The notes: generated by a model from the sequence alone, not told the origin. A DNA stretch of 64,000 nt from Streptomyces sp. ISL-87 (GCF_018614095.1 NZ_JAGGOY010000042.1:18822-82821), one strand, 5' to 3'. Shown: positions 1 to 9,495, numbered from the stretch's first letter. Translations and numbers: made by a program.

Positions 1-1
1 C

Positions 2-307
2 TCGGAGCTCGCGACCAACTCCGTCCAGCACACCTTCGGCCAGTCGCCCACCTTCACCGTCGATGTCCGGCTGGAGCGCGGGGAGTGGCTCCGCGTCGGA
101 GTGACGGACAGTCACCCGCGCTGGCCCAGGCGCCTTCCCGCGGCCGTCCAGCAGGACAACGGCCGTGGGATGGTCATCATCCGGTGGCTCACGGCCGAGG
201 CGGGCGGCCGGCTCTCCGTCAGCCCCACCGAGGACGGCGGCAAAACGGTGTGGATCGCGCTGCCCTGGCCGGTCGGCGCCCCGGTGAAGAGCCCAACGGG
301 CTGCTGA
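2..307 (+). CDS. Anti-sigma factor-like ATP-binding protein (3' part only)
   Basis: The reading frame is open from the first bases of the window, so the start lies outside. The 101 visible residues carry two landmarks of the HATPase_c fold in the right order. ELATNSVQH is an N-box with the Asn that binds Mg-ATP, and DNGRGMVII is a G-box-like segment, followed by the closing strands TVWIALPW. This arrangement is typical of the short SpoIIAB/RsbW-like serine kinases of Streptomyces, which bind sigma or anti-anti-sigma factors. Only the C-terminal two thirds is visible, so a longer sensor kinase or a C-terminal HATPase domain of a phosphatase cannot be excluded. Confidence 0.75.
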   Translation, partial: SELATNSVQHTFGQSPTFTVDVRLERGEWLRVGVTDSHPRWPRRLPAAVQQDNGRGMVIIRWLTAEAGGRLSVSPTEDGGKTVWIALPWPVGAPVKSPTGC

Positions 308-319
308 TCCGGCTTTCGG

Positions 320-712
320 TCAGAGGAGGCCGCGCTCCGCGGCGCCGCGCTCTATGCACAGCTCATTGCCCTCCGGGTCCGCGAGGACCACCCAGCCCAT
401 GACGCCGTCCTCGGCGCGCCGGTCGTCGACGATCCTCGCACCGAGCCCGATCAGCCGCAGAACGGTCTCGTCCCGGGTGCCCGAGGGCGGCTGGATGTCC
501 AGGTGGACCCGGTTCTTCACGGACTTGGCGTCCGGCACCCGGATGAACAGCAGTCCCGGCGCCCCGGGCTGCCCCGGCTCCAGCAGGATCTCGTCGTCGC
601 CCTCCACATCGTCCGGGTGAATCGCATAGCCCGTCACGGCCGACCAGAACTCGGCCGTCTTGTACGGGTCGAGGGCGTCGAAGGTGATGTGGCGGACGGG
701 ATTGAGAAACAT
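320..712 (-). CDS. VOC family (glyoxalase-like) protein
   Basis: 130 residues with the two beta-alpha-beta-beta-beta halves of a vicinal oxygen chelate protein. The first half starts PVRHITFDALDPYKTAEFWSAVTGY and the second ends VLADPEGNELCIERG, the usual closing strand of the glyoxalase/bleomycin-resistance superfamily. The start ATG has AAGGAG five bases upstream. It converges on the preceding ATPase gene, with the stop codons 12 bp apart. Substrate cannot be told from sequence; many Streptomyces paralogues are of unknown function. Confidence 0.85.
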   Translation of the reverse strand: MFLNPVRHITFDALDPYKTAEFWSAVTGYAIHPDDVEGDDEILLEPGQPGAPGLLFIRVPDAKSVKNRVHLDIQPPSGTRDETVLRLIGLGARIVDDRRAEDGVMGWVVLADPEGNELCIERGAAERGLL

Positions 713-1015
713 GCGTCTCCTTGATGGCGGGTCTGTATACGGGAACCCGGTCCGGGCGCCCGGGGGCTGAGCCGGGTACCTTCCCGAAACGTGGGTTAAC
801 TCAGCGGAAAAGTGCGGCCCCTAGCGTGGCGGCCACGGTTCTCCGCCAATGATCACCCATGTGCAGGCAAAGCGACGGTGGTCGGGACGGAAAGCCTCTC
901 TCTGCGTTGGGCAAGACATGCTTGGCTCGGATATGCGCAGGTCAACAAAGCGTTGACGGCCGCTAGGGTCGGCTCGGCACGGAGTTGATCTTGTCCCGGA
1001 AGCTTGGTGATACGT
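713..1015. other. Intergenic region upstream of the urease operon
   Basis: About 300 bp between the divergent VOC gene and ureA. It must hold both promoters. I see no open frame with coding character and no clear NikR-, GlnR- or Fur-type palindrome. Confidence 0.4.
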
Positions 1016-1318
1016 GTGCAATTGACACCGCATGAGCAGGAGAGACTGCTCATCCACGTGGCCGCCGACGTGGCCGCGAAGCGAAGGGCGCGCGGGGTCC
1101 TGCTCAACCATCCTGAGGCGATCGCCCTGATCACATCGCACATCCTCGAAGGCGCCCGCGACGGGCGGACCGTGGCCGAGCTGATGGCCTCCGGCCGTAC
1201 CGTGCTCAGCCGCGAGGAGGTCATGGAGGGGATCCCCGAGATGATCCACGACGTCCAGGTCGAGGCGACCTTCCCGGACGGCACCAAACTCGTCACCGTC
1301 CACGACCCGATCGTCTGA
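1016..1318 (+). CDS. ureA: Urease subunit gamma
   Basis: 100 residues, MQLTPHEQERLLIHVAADVA onward, matching the small urease subunit along its whole length, including NHPEAIALI and the end FPDGTKLVTVHDPI. I chose GTG 1016 because the family begins MxLTPxE; an upstream TTG at 1004 would add four non-family residues. It assembles with UreB and UreC into the cytoplasmic nickel enzyme that hydrolyses urea to ammonia and carbamate. First gene of a tight same-strand operon ureA-B-C-F-G-D. Confidence 0.96.
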   Translation: MQLTPHEQERLLIHVAADVAAKRRARGVLLNHPEAIALITSHILEGARDGRTVAELMASGRTVLSREEVMEGIPEMIHDVQVEATFPDGTKLVTVHDPIV

Positions 1319-1331
1319 AGGGCGTACCCCC

Positions 1332-1643
1332 ATGATCCCCGGCGAAATCGCCTACGGGGACGGTCCGGTGCGCCTGAACGAGGGCCGCCCCGTCACCCGC
1401 CTCACCGTCCTCAACGCGGCCGACCGGCCCGTCCAGGTCGGCTCCCACTACCACTTCGCCGAGGCCAACCCCGGCCTGGACTTCGACCGCGCGGCCGCCC
1501 GCGGGCTGCGCCTCAACATCGCCGCCGGCACCGCCGTCCGCTTCGAGCCGGGCATCCCGGTCGCGGTGGAACTCGTACCCCTCGGAGGGCTGCGCGCCGT
1601 ACCGGGGCTGCGCGGGGAGACCGGAGGGCCGCTCGATGACTGA
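1332..1643 (+). CDS. ureB: Urease subunit beta
   Basis: 103 residues with the family start MIPGEIxYGDGPVxLN and the signature VGSHYHFAEANPGLDFDR. The end overlaps the start of ureC by 8 bp, so the two are translationally coupled. In actinobacteria gamma and beta are separate small proteins, as here, rather than fused. The protein packs against the alpha subunit and helps shape the active-site flap. Confidence 0.96.
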   Translation: MIPGEIAYGDGPVRLNEGRPVTRLTVLNAADRPVQVGSHYHFAEANPGLDFDRAAARGLRLNIAAGTAVRFEPGIPVAVELVPLGGLRAVPGLRGETGGPLDD

Positions 1644-3357
1644 CATCTCCCGCCAGGTGTACGCCGACCTCTTCGGGCCGACCGTCGGGGACCGGATCCG
1701 GCTCGCCGACACCGACCTGTTCGTCGAGATCGAACAGGACCTCGGCGGCGGCCCCGGCCGGGCCGGTGACGAGGCCGTCTTCGGCGGCGGCAAGGTGATC
1801 CGCGAGTCCATGGGCCAAGCCCGCACCACCCGTGCCGAGGGCGCCCCCGACACCGTGATCACCGGGGTGGTGATCCTCGACCACTGGGGCATCGTCAAGG
1901 CCGACCTCGGCATCCGGGACGGCCGGATCTGCGGCATCGGCAAGGCCGGCAACCCCGACACCATGGACGGGGTGGACCGCGCACTCGTCATCGGCCCCGA
2001 GACCGAGATCATCGCGGGCAACGGGAAGATCGTCACCGCCGGCGCCATCGACGCCCACGTGCACTTCATCTCCCCGACCATCATCGACGAGGCCCTCGCC
2101 TCCGGAATCACCACCCTCGTCGGCGGCGGCACCGGACCCGCCGACGGCACCAAGGCCACCACCGTCACCCCCGGACCGTGGCACGCGGCCCGGATGTTCG
2201 CGGCGCTGGAGGCCTACCCCGTGAACATCGGCCTGCTCGGCAAGGGCAACACCATGTCCCGCGAGGGCATGTACTCCCAGCTGCGCGGCGGCGCCCTCGG
2301 CTTCAAGCTCCACGAGGACTGGGGGTCCACCCCCGCCGTCATCGACGCCTGCCTGAGCGTCTGCGAGGAGACCGGTGCCCAGGCCGCCATTCACACGGAC
2401 ACCCTCAACGAGGCCGGATTCGTCGCCGACACCCTCGCCGCCATCGCGGGTCGGACCATCCACTCGTACCACACCGAGGGCGCCGGCGGGGGGCACGCCC
2501 CGGACATCATCACCGTGGTCTCCGAGCCGAACATCCTGCCCAGCTCCACCAACCCGACGCGGCCGCACACCGTCAACACGGTCGAGGAACACCTCGACAT
2601 GCTGATGGTCTGCCACCACCTCAACCCGGCCGTCCCCGAGGACCTCGCCTTCGCCGAGTCGCGGATCCGGCCCTCGACGATCGCCGCCGAGGACATCCTG
2701 CACGACCTCGGCGCCATCTCCATCATCTCCTCCGACTCCCAGGCCATGGGCCGGGTCGGTGAGGTCGTGCTGCGCACCTGGCAGACCGCCCATGTGATGA
2801 AGAAGCGGCGCGGATTCCTGCCCGGTGACGGGCCCGCCGACAACCACCGGGCCCGGCGCTACGTCGCCAAGTACACGATCAACCCCGCCGTGGCCCAGGG
2901 CCTCGCGCGCGAGATCGGCTCGGTCGAGACCGGAAAGCTCGCCGACCTGGCGCTGTGGAACCCCGCCTTCTTCGGGGTCAAACCCGAGCTGGTCATCAAG
3001 GGCGGCCAGATCGCCTACGCGCAGATGGGCGACGCCAACGCCTCCATCCCCACCCCGCAGCCGGTCCTGCCCCGCCCGATGTTCGGCAGCCACGGCCGCG
3101 CGCCCGGCCTGAACTCGGTCAACTTCACCGCGCAGGCCGCGCTCGACGACGGGCTGCCCGAACGGCTGGGACTGGCGAAGGAGTTCGTCGCCATCGAGAG
3201 CACCCGCAAGGTGACCAAGGCGGACATGCGCAACAACGACGCCATGCCCAGGGTCGAGGTGGACGCCGACACCTTCACCGTCACCATCGACGGGGAGGCC
3301 GTGGAGCCGGCGCCCGCGGTGGAACTGCCCATGGCACAGAGATACTTCCTCTTCTGA
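1636..3357 (+). CDS. ureC: Urease subunit alpha (catalytic)
   Basis: 573 residues, the normal length. Active-site residues are all visible: nickel ligands H141 and H143 in HVHF, the carbamylated lysine K224 in GFKLHEDWG, H253 and H279, the flap Cys-His pair C326-H327 in MVCHHL, and D367 in SSDSQAMGR. The enzyme is therefore expected to be competent. Its stop overlaps the ureF start by one base (TGATGA arrangement), which supports coupled translation. Confidence 0.97.
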   Translation: MTDISRQVYADLFGPTVGDRIRLADTDLFVEIEQDLGGGPGRAGDEAVFGGGKVIRESMGQARTTRAEGAPDTVITGVVILDHWGIVKADLGIRDGRICGIGKAGNPDTMDGVDRALVIGPETEIIAGNGKIVTAGAIDAHVHFISPTIIDEALASGITTLVGGGTGPADGTKATTVTPGPWHAARMFAALEAYPVNIGLLGKGNTMSREGMYSQLRGGALGFKLHEDWGSTPAVIDACLSVCEETGAQAAIHTDTLNEAGFVADTLAAIAGRTIHSYHTEGAGGGHAPDIITVVSEPNILPSSTNPTRPHTVNTVEEHLDMLMVCHHLNPAVPEDLAFAESRIRPSTIAAEDILHDLGAISIISSDSQAMGRVGEVVLRTWQTAHVMKKRRGFLPGDGPADNHRARRYVAKYTINPAVAQGLAREIGSVETGKLADLALWNPAFFGVKPELVIKGGQIAYAQMGDANASIPTPQPVLPRPMFGSHGRAPGLNSVNFTAQAALDDGLPERLGLAKEFVAIESTRKVTKADMRNNDAMPRVEVDADTFTVTIDGEAVEPAPAVELPMAQRYFLF

Positions 3358-4031
3358 TGAGTCTCGCCGCGCTGCTCGTCCTCGCCGACGGCCGCTTCCC
3401 CGCCGGAGGGCACGCCCACTCCGGCGGGGCCGAGGCCGCCTGCAAGGCGGGCCGGATCCACGACGCCGCCACCCTCGCGGAGTTCTGCCGTGGCAGGCTC
3501 CACACGGCGGGGCTCACCGCTGCCGGGCTCGCCGCGGCCGCCGCCCTCGGGCTCGACCCGGCGGAGCTCGACGCCGCGGCGGACGCCCGCACCCCCTCGC
3601 CCGCCCTGCGCACCGCCGGGCGGCGGCTGGGCCGGCAGCTGCTGCGGGCCGCCCGGGCCACCTGGCCCGCCGCCGAACTCGACGCGCTGGCCGCCGCCTT
3701 CCCGCGCGGGGCACACCAGCCCGTGGTGCTCGGCCTGACCGCCCGGGCGGCCGGGCTCGGGCCGCGTGACGCCGCGCACGTGGCCGCGTACGAGAGCGTG
3801 GGCGGGCCGGCGACCGCGACCGTACGGCTGCTGGGCCTCGACCCGTTCGAGGCGAGCGGGGTACTGGCCCGCCTGGCCCCCGAACTCGACGCCGTCGCCG
3901 CCCAGGCGGAGGCGGCCGCCCTGCGCGCCCGCTCGGAAGGCCCGGACGCCCTGCCCGCGGCCTCCTCGCCCCTGCTGGAGATCGCGGCCGAGGTCCATGC
4001 CGACTGGCCGGTACGCCTCTTCGCCTCCTGA
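3357..4031 (+). CDS. ureF: Urease accessory protein UreF
   Basis: 224 residues. The ATG overlaps the ureC stop. Family hallmarks are LADGRFPAGGHAHSGG near the N-terminus and the all-helical, Ala/Leu-rich body. UreF works with UreD and UreG to gate carbamylation and nickel insertion into apo-urease. The sequence is very Ala-rich, usual for Streptomyces UreF, and poorly conserved outside the N-terminal motif. Operon position between ureC and ureG supports the call. Confidence 0.93.
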   Translation: MSLAALLVLADGRFPAGGHAHSGGAEAACKAGRIHDAATLAEFCRGRLHTAGLTAAGLAAAAALGLDPAELDAAADARTPSPALRTAGRRLGRQLLRAARATWPAAELDALAAAFPRGAHQPVVLGLTARAAGLGPRDAAHVAAYESVGGPATATVRLLGLDPFEASGVLARLAPELDAVAAQAEAAALRARSEGPDALPAASSPLLEIAAEVHADWPVRLFAS

Positions 4032-4074
4032 GCGCCCCGACCGGCCCGAACCCCCACCACCTCAAGGAGAACCC

Positions 4075-4761
4075 GTGCACCTCGACCACGGTGTGACCTA
4101 CCCCCACCGCCACACCCACAGCGCCGCCCCGCTGCGGCCGGACGGTTCGCGCCGTGCCCTGCGCATCGGACTCGGCGGCCCCGTCGGATCCGGGAAGACC
4201 GCGACCGTCGCCGCCCTCTGCCACGCGCTGCGCACCGAACTGTCCATGGCCGTCGTCACCAACGACATCTACACCCGTGAAGACGCCGAGTTCCTGCTCC
4301 GCGAGGCCGTCCTGCCGCCCGAACGGATCACCGCCGTCGAGACCGGGGCCTGCCCGCACACCGCCATCCGCGACGACATCTCCGCCAATCTGGAGGCGGT
4401 CGAGGAACTGGAGGAGAACGTCGGCCCGCTCGACCTGATCCTCGTCGAGTCCGGCGGTGACAACCTCACCGCCACCTTCTCCCGCGGGCTGGTGGACGCC
4501 CAGATCTTCGTCATCGACGTGGCCGGCGGGGACGACATCCCGCGCAAGGGCGGCCCCGGCGTCACCACCGCCGACCTGCTCATCGTCAACAAGACCGACC
4601 TCGCCCCCCACGTCGGCTCCGACCTGGACCGGATGGCCCGCGACGCCGCCGAGCAGCGCGGTGAACTGCCCGTCGCCTTCCAGTCGCTGCGCGGCCCCGA
4701 CGGCATCGCCCCGGTGGCCGACTGGGTGCGCGAGCGGATCGCCGCCTGGGTCCGCCGGTGA
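4075..4761 (+). CDS. ureG: Urease accessory GTPase UreG
   Basis: 228 residues. The GTG start has AAGGAG six bases upstream. The P-loop GPVGSGKT is at residues 35-42, with the metal-binding CPH motif in TGACPHTAIRDD, the switch region ESGGDNLTATFS and the guanine-specificity motif NKTD. The N-terminus has a short His-rich stretch (YPHRHTHS), common in UreG and thought to hold nickel. It delivers nickel to urease with GTP hydrolysis, in complex with UreF and UreD. Confidence 0.96.
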   Translation: MHLDHGVTYPHRHTHSAAPLRPDGSRRALRIGLGGPVGSGKTATVAALCHALRTELSMAVVTNDIYTREDAEFLLREAVLPPERITAVETGACPHTAIRDDISANLEAVEELEENVGPLDLILVESGGDNLTATFSRGLVDAQIFVIDVAGGDDIPRKGGPGVTTADLLIVNKTDLAPHVGSDLDRMARDAAEQRGELPVAFQSLRGPDGIAPVADWVRERIAAWVRR

Positions 4762-5549
4762 CCGCGCCGGTAATCAGCACGCCGGCCCTCGCCACCGCGG
4801 GCCTGCGGGCCACCGCCCGGATCGGCGCCGTCGCCGACGGGCGGGGCGGCACCGCCCTGCCCCTGCTAGCCGGGGAGGGGCCGCTCGCGCTGCGCCGCAC
4901 CCGGGGCGCGGTCGGCGAGGCCGGGGTCATGCTGGTCGGCGCGATGAGCGCCCCGCTGGGCGGTGACCACCTCACCGTCGAGGCCACCACCGGCCCGGGG
5001 GCGCGGCTGTCCCTCGCCTCGGCGGCGGCCACCCTGGCGCTGCCCGGCCGGGGCGGTGAGCCCGCGCGGTACGACGTACGGCTGACCCTGGCGGAGGACT
5101 CGGCCGTGCGGTGGCTGCCGGAGCCGCTGGTCTCCGTACGCGGCAGCGACCTGCGCGTCCGCACCCGCGCCGAACTCGCCCCCACCGCCCGGCTGCTGCT
5201 GCGCGAGGAGCAGGTGCTGGGACGCACCGGCGAGGCCGGGGGGCTGCTGAGCAGCCGGCTCACCGTCGCCCGCGACGGCCGCCCGCTGCTGGACCAGGAG
5301 CTGGCCTGCGGCCCCGGCGCGCCCGCCGGCTGGGACGGCCCGGCGGGGCTGGCGGGCCACCGCGCACTCGGTCAACTCCTCGTCGTGGACCCGGCCTTCG
5401 CGCAGTCACCGCCGACCGCCGCAGTGCTGGGGGAGTTCGCGGCGGTCACCCCGCTGGCCGGTCCTGCCGTCCTCGTCACCGCACTGGCCCAGGACGCCCT
5501 CCGGTTGCGCGAGCTGCTCGACGCGGCCTGTCGTACATACGGCTGGTGA
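4758..5549 (+). CDS. ureD: Urease accessory protein UreD/UreH
   Basis: 263 residues. The GTG start overlaps the ureG stop (GTGA). Family features are LLGGDHL-like segment LGGDHLTVEATTGPGARLSLASAAATLAL and WLPEPLVSVRGSDLRVRTRAEL. UreD is the scaffold that binds apo-urease and the UreF-UreG complex through a nickel tunnel. It is the last gene of the operon; the next gene starts about 200 bp later. Confidence 0.92.
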   Translation: MTAPVISTPALATAGLRATARIGAVADGRGGTALPLLAGEGPLALRRTRGAVGEAGVMLVGAMSAPLGGDHLTVEATTGPGARLSLASAAATLALPGRGGEPARYDVRLTLAEDSAVRWLPEPLVSVRGSDLRVRTRAELAPTARLLLREEQVLGRTGEAGGLLSSRLTVARDGRPLLDQELACGPGAPAGWDGPAGLAGHRALGQLLVVDPAFAQSPPTAAVLGEFAAVTPLAGPAVLVTALAQDALRLRELLDAACRTYGW

Positions 5550-5750
5550 GAGCCCCGGGACCGGGGACGAACCAGACACCGCTCAGCGGTACACACGTTT
5601 CCGGTTATCGGGTTGGCAAAGAACGCGCCCAGGCCCTGTCGCACGGCATCGGTCAGGAGCGAGGATCCCCCTGCACGTCGACGACCGAAACCGACGGCAC
5701 TCGACCAACGCAGCCGCCCACGGCGGCACATGAGCAGGGGGAACAACCAC

Positions 5751-7415
5751 GTGATACGCAACGCGGCGCTGGGCAGCGCCGCCACTTTGATCACCGGCGC
5801 GCTGGCGGCCGGCCTGCTGCTGGCCCCGTCCGCCTCGGCGGCCTCGGCCGGCCGCGACAACGGGAACGCGGAGGCGGTCGGCGCTCAGATCGCCGCCGCC
5901 CGCGCCGCCCGCGCGGGGATCGACTGGAAGGACTGCCCCGAGGACTGGGGCTTCGCGAAGCCCATCCAGTGCGGCTGGGTGAAGGTCCCGCTGGACTACC
6001 GCAAGCCGTTCGGCAAGACCATCGAGCTCGCGGTCGACCGGGCCGTCAGCACCGGTACCAAGGAGGAGCGCCAGGGCGCGCTCGTCTACAACCCGGGCGG
6101 CCCCGGCGGTTCCGGCATGCGCTTCCCGCGCCGGATCACCACCAAGAGCCCGCTGTGGGTCAACACCTCCAAGGCGTACGACTTCGTGGGCTTCGACCCC
6201 CGCGGCGTCGGCCACTCGGCTCCCATCTCCTGCATCGACCCGCAGGAGTTCGTGAAGGCCCCCAAGGCCGACCCGGTCCCGTCCAACGAGGCCGACAAGC
6301 TCGCCCAGCGCAAGCTCGCCGCGGAGTACGCGGACGGCTGCAAGGAGCGCAGCGGCGAGATGCTGCCGCACATGACGACGCCGAACACCGCGCGTGACCT
6401 CGACGTCATCCGCGCCGCCCTCGGCGAGAAGAAGCTGAACTACCTCGGCGTCTCGTACGGCACCTACCTCGGCGGGGTCTACGCGACCCTGTTCCCGACG
6501 CACGTGCGCCGCATGATCGTCGACAGCGTGGTCAACCCGGACCAGGACAACATCTGGTACGAGGCCAACCTCGGCCAGGACGTCGCCTTCCAGATGCGCT
6601 GGAACGACTGGCAGGACTGGGTCGCCAAGAACGACGCGTCCTTCCACATCGGCGACACCCGCGCCAAGGTCGAGGCCAAGTACCAGGAGCTGCGCGCCAA
6701 GGCCAAGGCGAACCCGATCGGCGGGGTCGTCGGCCCGGCCGAGCTCATCGGCTTCTTCCAGGGCGCCCCGTACTACGACTCCTCCTGGGTGCCCGTCGCC
6801 CAGACCTGGAGCAAGTACCTCGCCGGTGACGAGCAGGCCCTGGTCGACGCCATCGCCCCGGACATGACCGACATCCAGGGCAACGTCGCCTCGGAGAACG
6901 GCAACGCGGTCTACACCGCGGTCGAGTGCGCCGACGCCAAGTGGCCCACCAGCTGGACCAAGTGGGACCGGGACAACACCAAGCTGCACGAGAAGTACCC
7001 GTTCCTGACCTGGTCCAACGCGTGGATGAACCTGCCCTGCGCGACCTGGAAGTCCAAGCAGAGCACCCCGATCGAGGTCGGTGCCAAGCGCGGTCTGCCG
7101 CCGGTGCTGATCGTCCAGTCCGAGCGGGACGCGGCCACGCCGTACGACGGTGCGGTCTCCCTGCACCGCCGCCTCGCCGGCTCGCGTCTGATCACCGAGC
7201 AGAACGCCGGCTCGCACGGTGTCACCAGCCTGCTGAACCCCTGCATCAACACCCGGGTGGACACCTACCTGCTGACCGGCAAGGTCGACGCCAAGGACGT
7301 GACGTGCGCCCCGCACGCCACCCCGGTGGCGCCGGCCCCGGCCGCCGCGAAGTCGCTCGCCCGTGCCGCGGGCGCCGACGTCGCGGCGCGTGAGGAACTC
7401 CCGGCCGTTCGCTAA
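5751..7415 (+). CDS. Secreted alpha/beta-hydrolase, tripeptidyl aminopeptidase (SlpD/SlpE/TAP-like)
   Basis: 554 residues. I prefer GTG 5751 because AGGGGGA lies about nine bases upstream; an in-frame ATG at 5730 would add seven residues. The N-terminus is a signal peptide (hydrophobic ALGSAATLITGALAAGLLLAPSASAASA). The mature part shows an oxyanion-hole segment VYNPGGPGGSG, the nucleophile elbow GVSYGTYLGG, and a C-terminal TAP-like domain with PVLIVQSERDAATPYDGA (acid) and AGSHGV (His). The family removes tripeptides from N-termini of secreted proteins outside the cell. Confidence 0.9.
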   Translation: MIRNAALGSAATLITGALAAGLLLAPSASAASAGRDNGNAEAVGAQIAAARAARAGIDWKDCPEDWGFAKPIQCGWVKVPLDYRKPFGKTIELAVDRAVSTGTKEERQGALVYNPGGPGGSGMRFPRRITTKSPLWVNTSKAYDFVGFDPRGVGHSAPISCIDPQEFVKAPKADPVPSNEADKLAQRKLAAEYADGCKERSGEMLPHMTTPNTARDLDVIRAALGEKKLNYLGVSYGTYLGGVYATLFPTHVRRMIVDSVVNPDQDNIWYEANLGQDVAFQMRWNDWQDWVAKNDASFHIGDTRAKVEAKYQELRAKAKANPIGGVVGPAELIGFFQGAPYYDSSWVPVAQTWSKYLAGDEQALVDAIAPDMTDIQGNVASENGNAVYTAVECADAKWPTSWTKWDRDNTKLHEKYPFLTWSNAWMNLPCATWKSKQSTPIEVGAKRGLPPVLIVQSERDAATPYDGAVSLHRRLAGSRLITEQNAGSHGVTSLLNPCINTRVDTYLLTGKVDAKDVTCAPHATPVAPAPAAAKSLARAAGADVAAREELPAVR

Positions 7416-7460
7416 GGCCGGGCGGTACCCCGCGGGAGACCGCACAGCACGGGAGAGGGC

Positions 7461-8171
7461 TCAGCGCGTTCTGCGCCGGGCCTTCTTCCGTGCTTCCTCC
7501 TCCTCGGCCTTGACCTCGGCGGCGTACCGGTCGACGTACTCCTGGCCGGACAGTTCGAGGATCGCGTACATGATCTCGTCGGTGACGGCACGCAGGACGG
7601 CCCGCTCGCCCTCCAGTCCGGCGTACCGGGAGAAGTCCATCGGCCTGCCGAACCGGATCGTCACCCGCCTGATCTTCGGGATCTTCTGCCCGGGCGGCTG
7701 GATCTCGAAGGTGCCGAGCATCGCGCAGGGGATGACCGGCACCCCGGCGCCCAGCGCCATCGCGGCCACGCCCACCTTCCCCTTGTAGAGCCGGCCGTCG
7801 TGCGAGCGGGTGCCCTCCGGGTAGATGCCCAGCAGCTCGTCCTTGGCCAGCACGCCCAGCCCCTCCCGGAGCGCGGCCTGCCCGGCGTTCTTCCCCGAAC
7901 GGTCCACGGGAATCTGTCCGGCGCTGCGGAAGAAGGCGGCGGTCAGCCGGCCCTTCACCCCGGGGCCGGTGAAGTACTCGGCCTTGGCGAGGAACGTGAT
8001 GCGGCGCTTGAGGATCGCGGGCATCAGGAAGTGGTCGGAGAACGACAGATGATTGCCCGCGACGATCGCGGCCCCCTCGGCCGGGATGTTCTCCAGACCC
8101 TCGATCCGCGGCCGGAACAGCAGTCGCAGCAGCGGACCGAGCAGCACGTGCTTGAGCAAGTGGTAGAACAC
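7461..8171 (-). CDS. 1-acyl-sn-glycerol-3-phosphate acyltransferase (PlsC-like)
   Basis: 236 residues from GTG 8171, chosen because AAGGGGA sits upstream and homologues start MFYxxxK; a GTG at 8189 would add six residues without a good ribosome site. The acyltransferase motif NHLSFSD (NHX4D) and the phosphate-binding motif YPEGTRS are both present. It should acylate lysophosphatidate at the membrane to make phosphatidate, or act on a related lysolipid. The C-terminus is a basic tail (EEARKKARRRTR), likely membrane-associated. Confidence 0.9.
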   Translation of the reverse strand: MFYHLLKHVLLGPLLRLLFRPRIEGLENIPAEGAAIVAGNHLSFSDHFLMPAILKRRITFLAKAEYFTGPGVKGRLTAAFFRSAGQIPVDRSGKNAGQAALREGLGVLAKDELLGIYPEGTRSHDGRLYKGKVGVAAMALGAGVPVIPCAMLGTFEIQPPGQKIPKIRRVTIRFGRPMDFSRYAGLEGERAVLRAVTDEIMYAILELSGQEYVDRYAAEVKAEEEEARKKARRRTR

Positions 8172-8300
8172 CGGGCCATTCCCCTTCACCTGGCGGTCGG
8201 ATCAGTGTGACGCACCCGGTGCCGGATGGGCATGGCGAATCAGAATCCGACCGGACGGCGCCCACGGAGCAGCGGCCGACCCGGTTCGGTGCGGCTCGGT

Positions 8301-8459
8301 TCAGGCGCCGCGCGAGGCGGCCATCCCGGCGGTCAGCAGCCCCAGCACCACCCAGCCGAACCACAGCCAGCCGTTGCTGCCGAGGGCCACGGAATACGTG
8401 GCGACGGCCACCAGAGCGGCGAAGGTCGTGATAGCCATCGCCTTAACGGATCCGGTCAT
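8301..8459 (-). CDS. Small two-helix membrane protein, function unknown
   Basis: 52 residues with two hydrophobic segments (about residues 9-25 and 31-48) separated by LGSNGW. It lies between plsC and ctaG on the same strand, 32 bp after the ctaG-like gene if read in transcription order. No family recognised. Coding GC pattern and position make it likely real. Confidence 0.6.
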   Translation of the reverse strand: MTGSVKAMAITTFAALVAVATYSVALGSNGWLWFGWVVLGLLTAGMAASRGA

Positions 8460-8491
8460 GCCCCATGGTGGCGCGCGAAGGCGGTCCTCCG

Positions 8492-9454
8492 CTACTGGCC
8501 ACGCGCTTGGAGCGAGGCCAGATAAGAGTTGTACGCCTCGAGCTCCTGGTCGCCGTCGCGGTCCGCGGCCCGGTCGGAGCGCTTCGCCGCCCGCTGCTCG
8601 GAGTGGTACCACTGGTAGACCAGGGCGATCAGCACCAGCACCGAGGGGATCTCGCTGAAGGCCCAGGCGATGCCGCCGCCCCACTGCTGGTCCAGGAGGG
8701 CGTCGATGTCGAGGGAGGGCGACGGGTTCGCGTACGTCTTGATCATCGGCTCGCTCGCCATCATCAGCGCGATGCCGAAGAAGGCGTGGAACGGCATCCC
8801 GGCGAACAGCTCCAGCATTCGCATGACATAGCCGGGGCGCTGCGGGCCCGGGTCCACGCCCATGATCGGCCAGAAGAAGATGACGCCGACCGCGAGGAAG
8901 TGCACCATCATCGCGATGTGCCCGGTCCGGCTCTCCATCAGGAAGTCGAAGATCGGGGTGAAGTACAGCGCGTAGAGGCTAGCGATGAACATCGGGATCG
9001 TGAAGGCCGGGTGGGTGATCACCTTCATGTACCGGCTGTGCAGCACCATCAGGAGCAGCTCGCGCGGCCCCTTCCGGCCGCGGGCGGCCGGCGGCAGGGC
9101 GCGCAGCGCCAGCGTCATCGGGGCGCCGAGCAGCAGCAGGATCGGGGTGATCATGCTGATGACCATGTGCTGGACCATGTGCACGCTGAACATGACCATG
9201 CCGTAGTCGTTCAGCTTCGTACACATCACCAGGACCACGGTCAGCACGCCGACGGCGAAGGCGATGGTCCGGCCCAGCGGCCAGGAGTCCCCGCGCCGGC
9301 GCAGCCGCAGCACGCCCCACCCGTACAGGCCGAGCCCCACCAGGGAGCCGATCAGGAAGAAGGCGTCGAAGGAGAACTCCAGCCCGCGCCCGAGAGTGAA
9401 CGGCGGCAGGTCCATGTCCATGTTCATGTCCATGCCGTGACCGCTGTGATCCAT
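8492..9454 (-). CDS. Cytochrome c oxidase assembly-type membrane protein (CtaG_Bacillus/caa3 CtaG family)
   Basis: 320 residues with about seven predicted membrane helices. It has the conserved features of the caa3-type CtaG family, HMVQHMVISMITPILLLLGAP and FMIASLYALYFTPIFDFLMES. The N-terminus is Met/His/Asp-rich (MDHSGHGMDMNMDMD), a likely copper-binding stretch that fits a role in copper delivery. AGGGAG lies upstream of the ATG. Exact role in oxidase assembly versus copper handling is inferred from the family. Confidence 0.85.
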   Translation of the reverse strand: MDHSGHGMDMNMDMDLPPFTLGRGLEFSFDAFFLIGSLVGLGLYGWGVLRLRRRGDSWPLGRTIAFAVGVLTVVLVMCTKLNDYGMVMFSVHMVQHMVISMITPILLLLGAPMTLALRALPPAARGRKGPRELLLMVLHSRYMKVITHPAFTIPMFIASLYALYFTPIFDFLMESRTGHIAMMVHFLAVGVIFFWPIMGVDPGPQRPGYVMRMLELFAGMPFHAFFGIALMMASEPMIKTYANPSPSLDIDALLDQQWGGGIAWAFSEIPSVLVLIALVYQWYHSEQRAAKRSDRAADRDGDQELEAYNSYLASLQARGQ

Positions 9455-9495
9455 CTCTTCACTCCCTTGACCCGTGGTGCCCCACCACAGTAGTG

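Noticed and set aside
1513..3093. A 526-codon frame opposite ureC
   Set aside because: Antisense of a highly conserved gene.
5553..5566. CCCCGG and CCGGGG after ureD as a terminator
   Set aside because: The loop would be only two bases, so the hairpin is not plausible as written.
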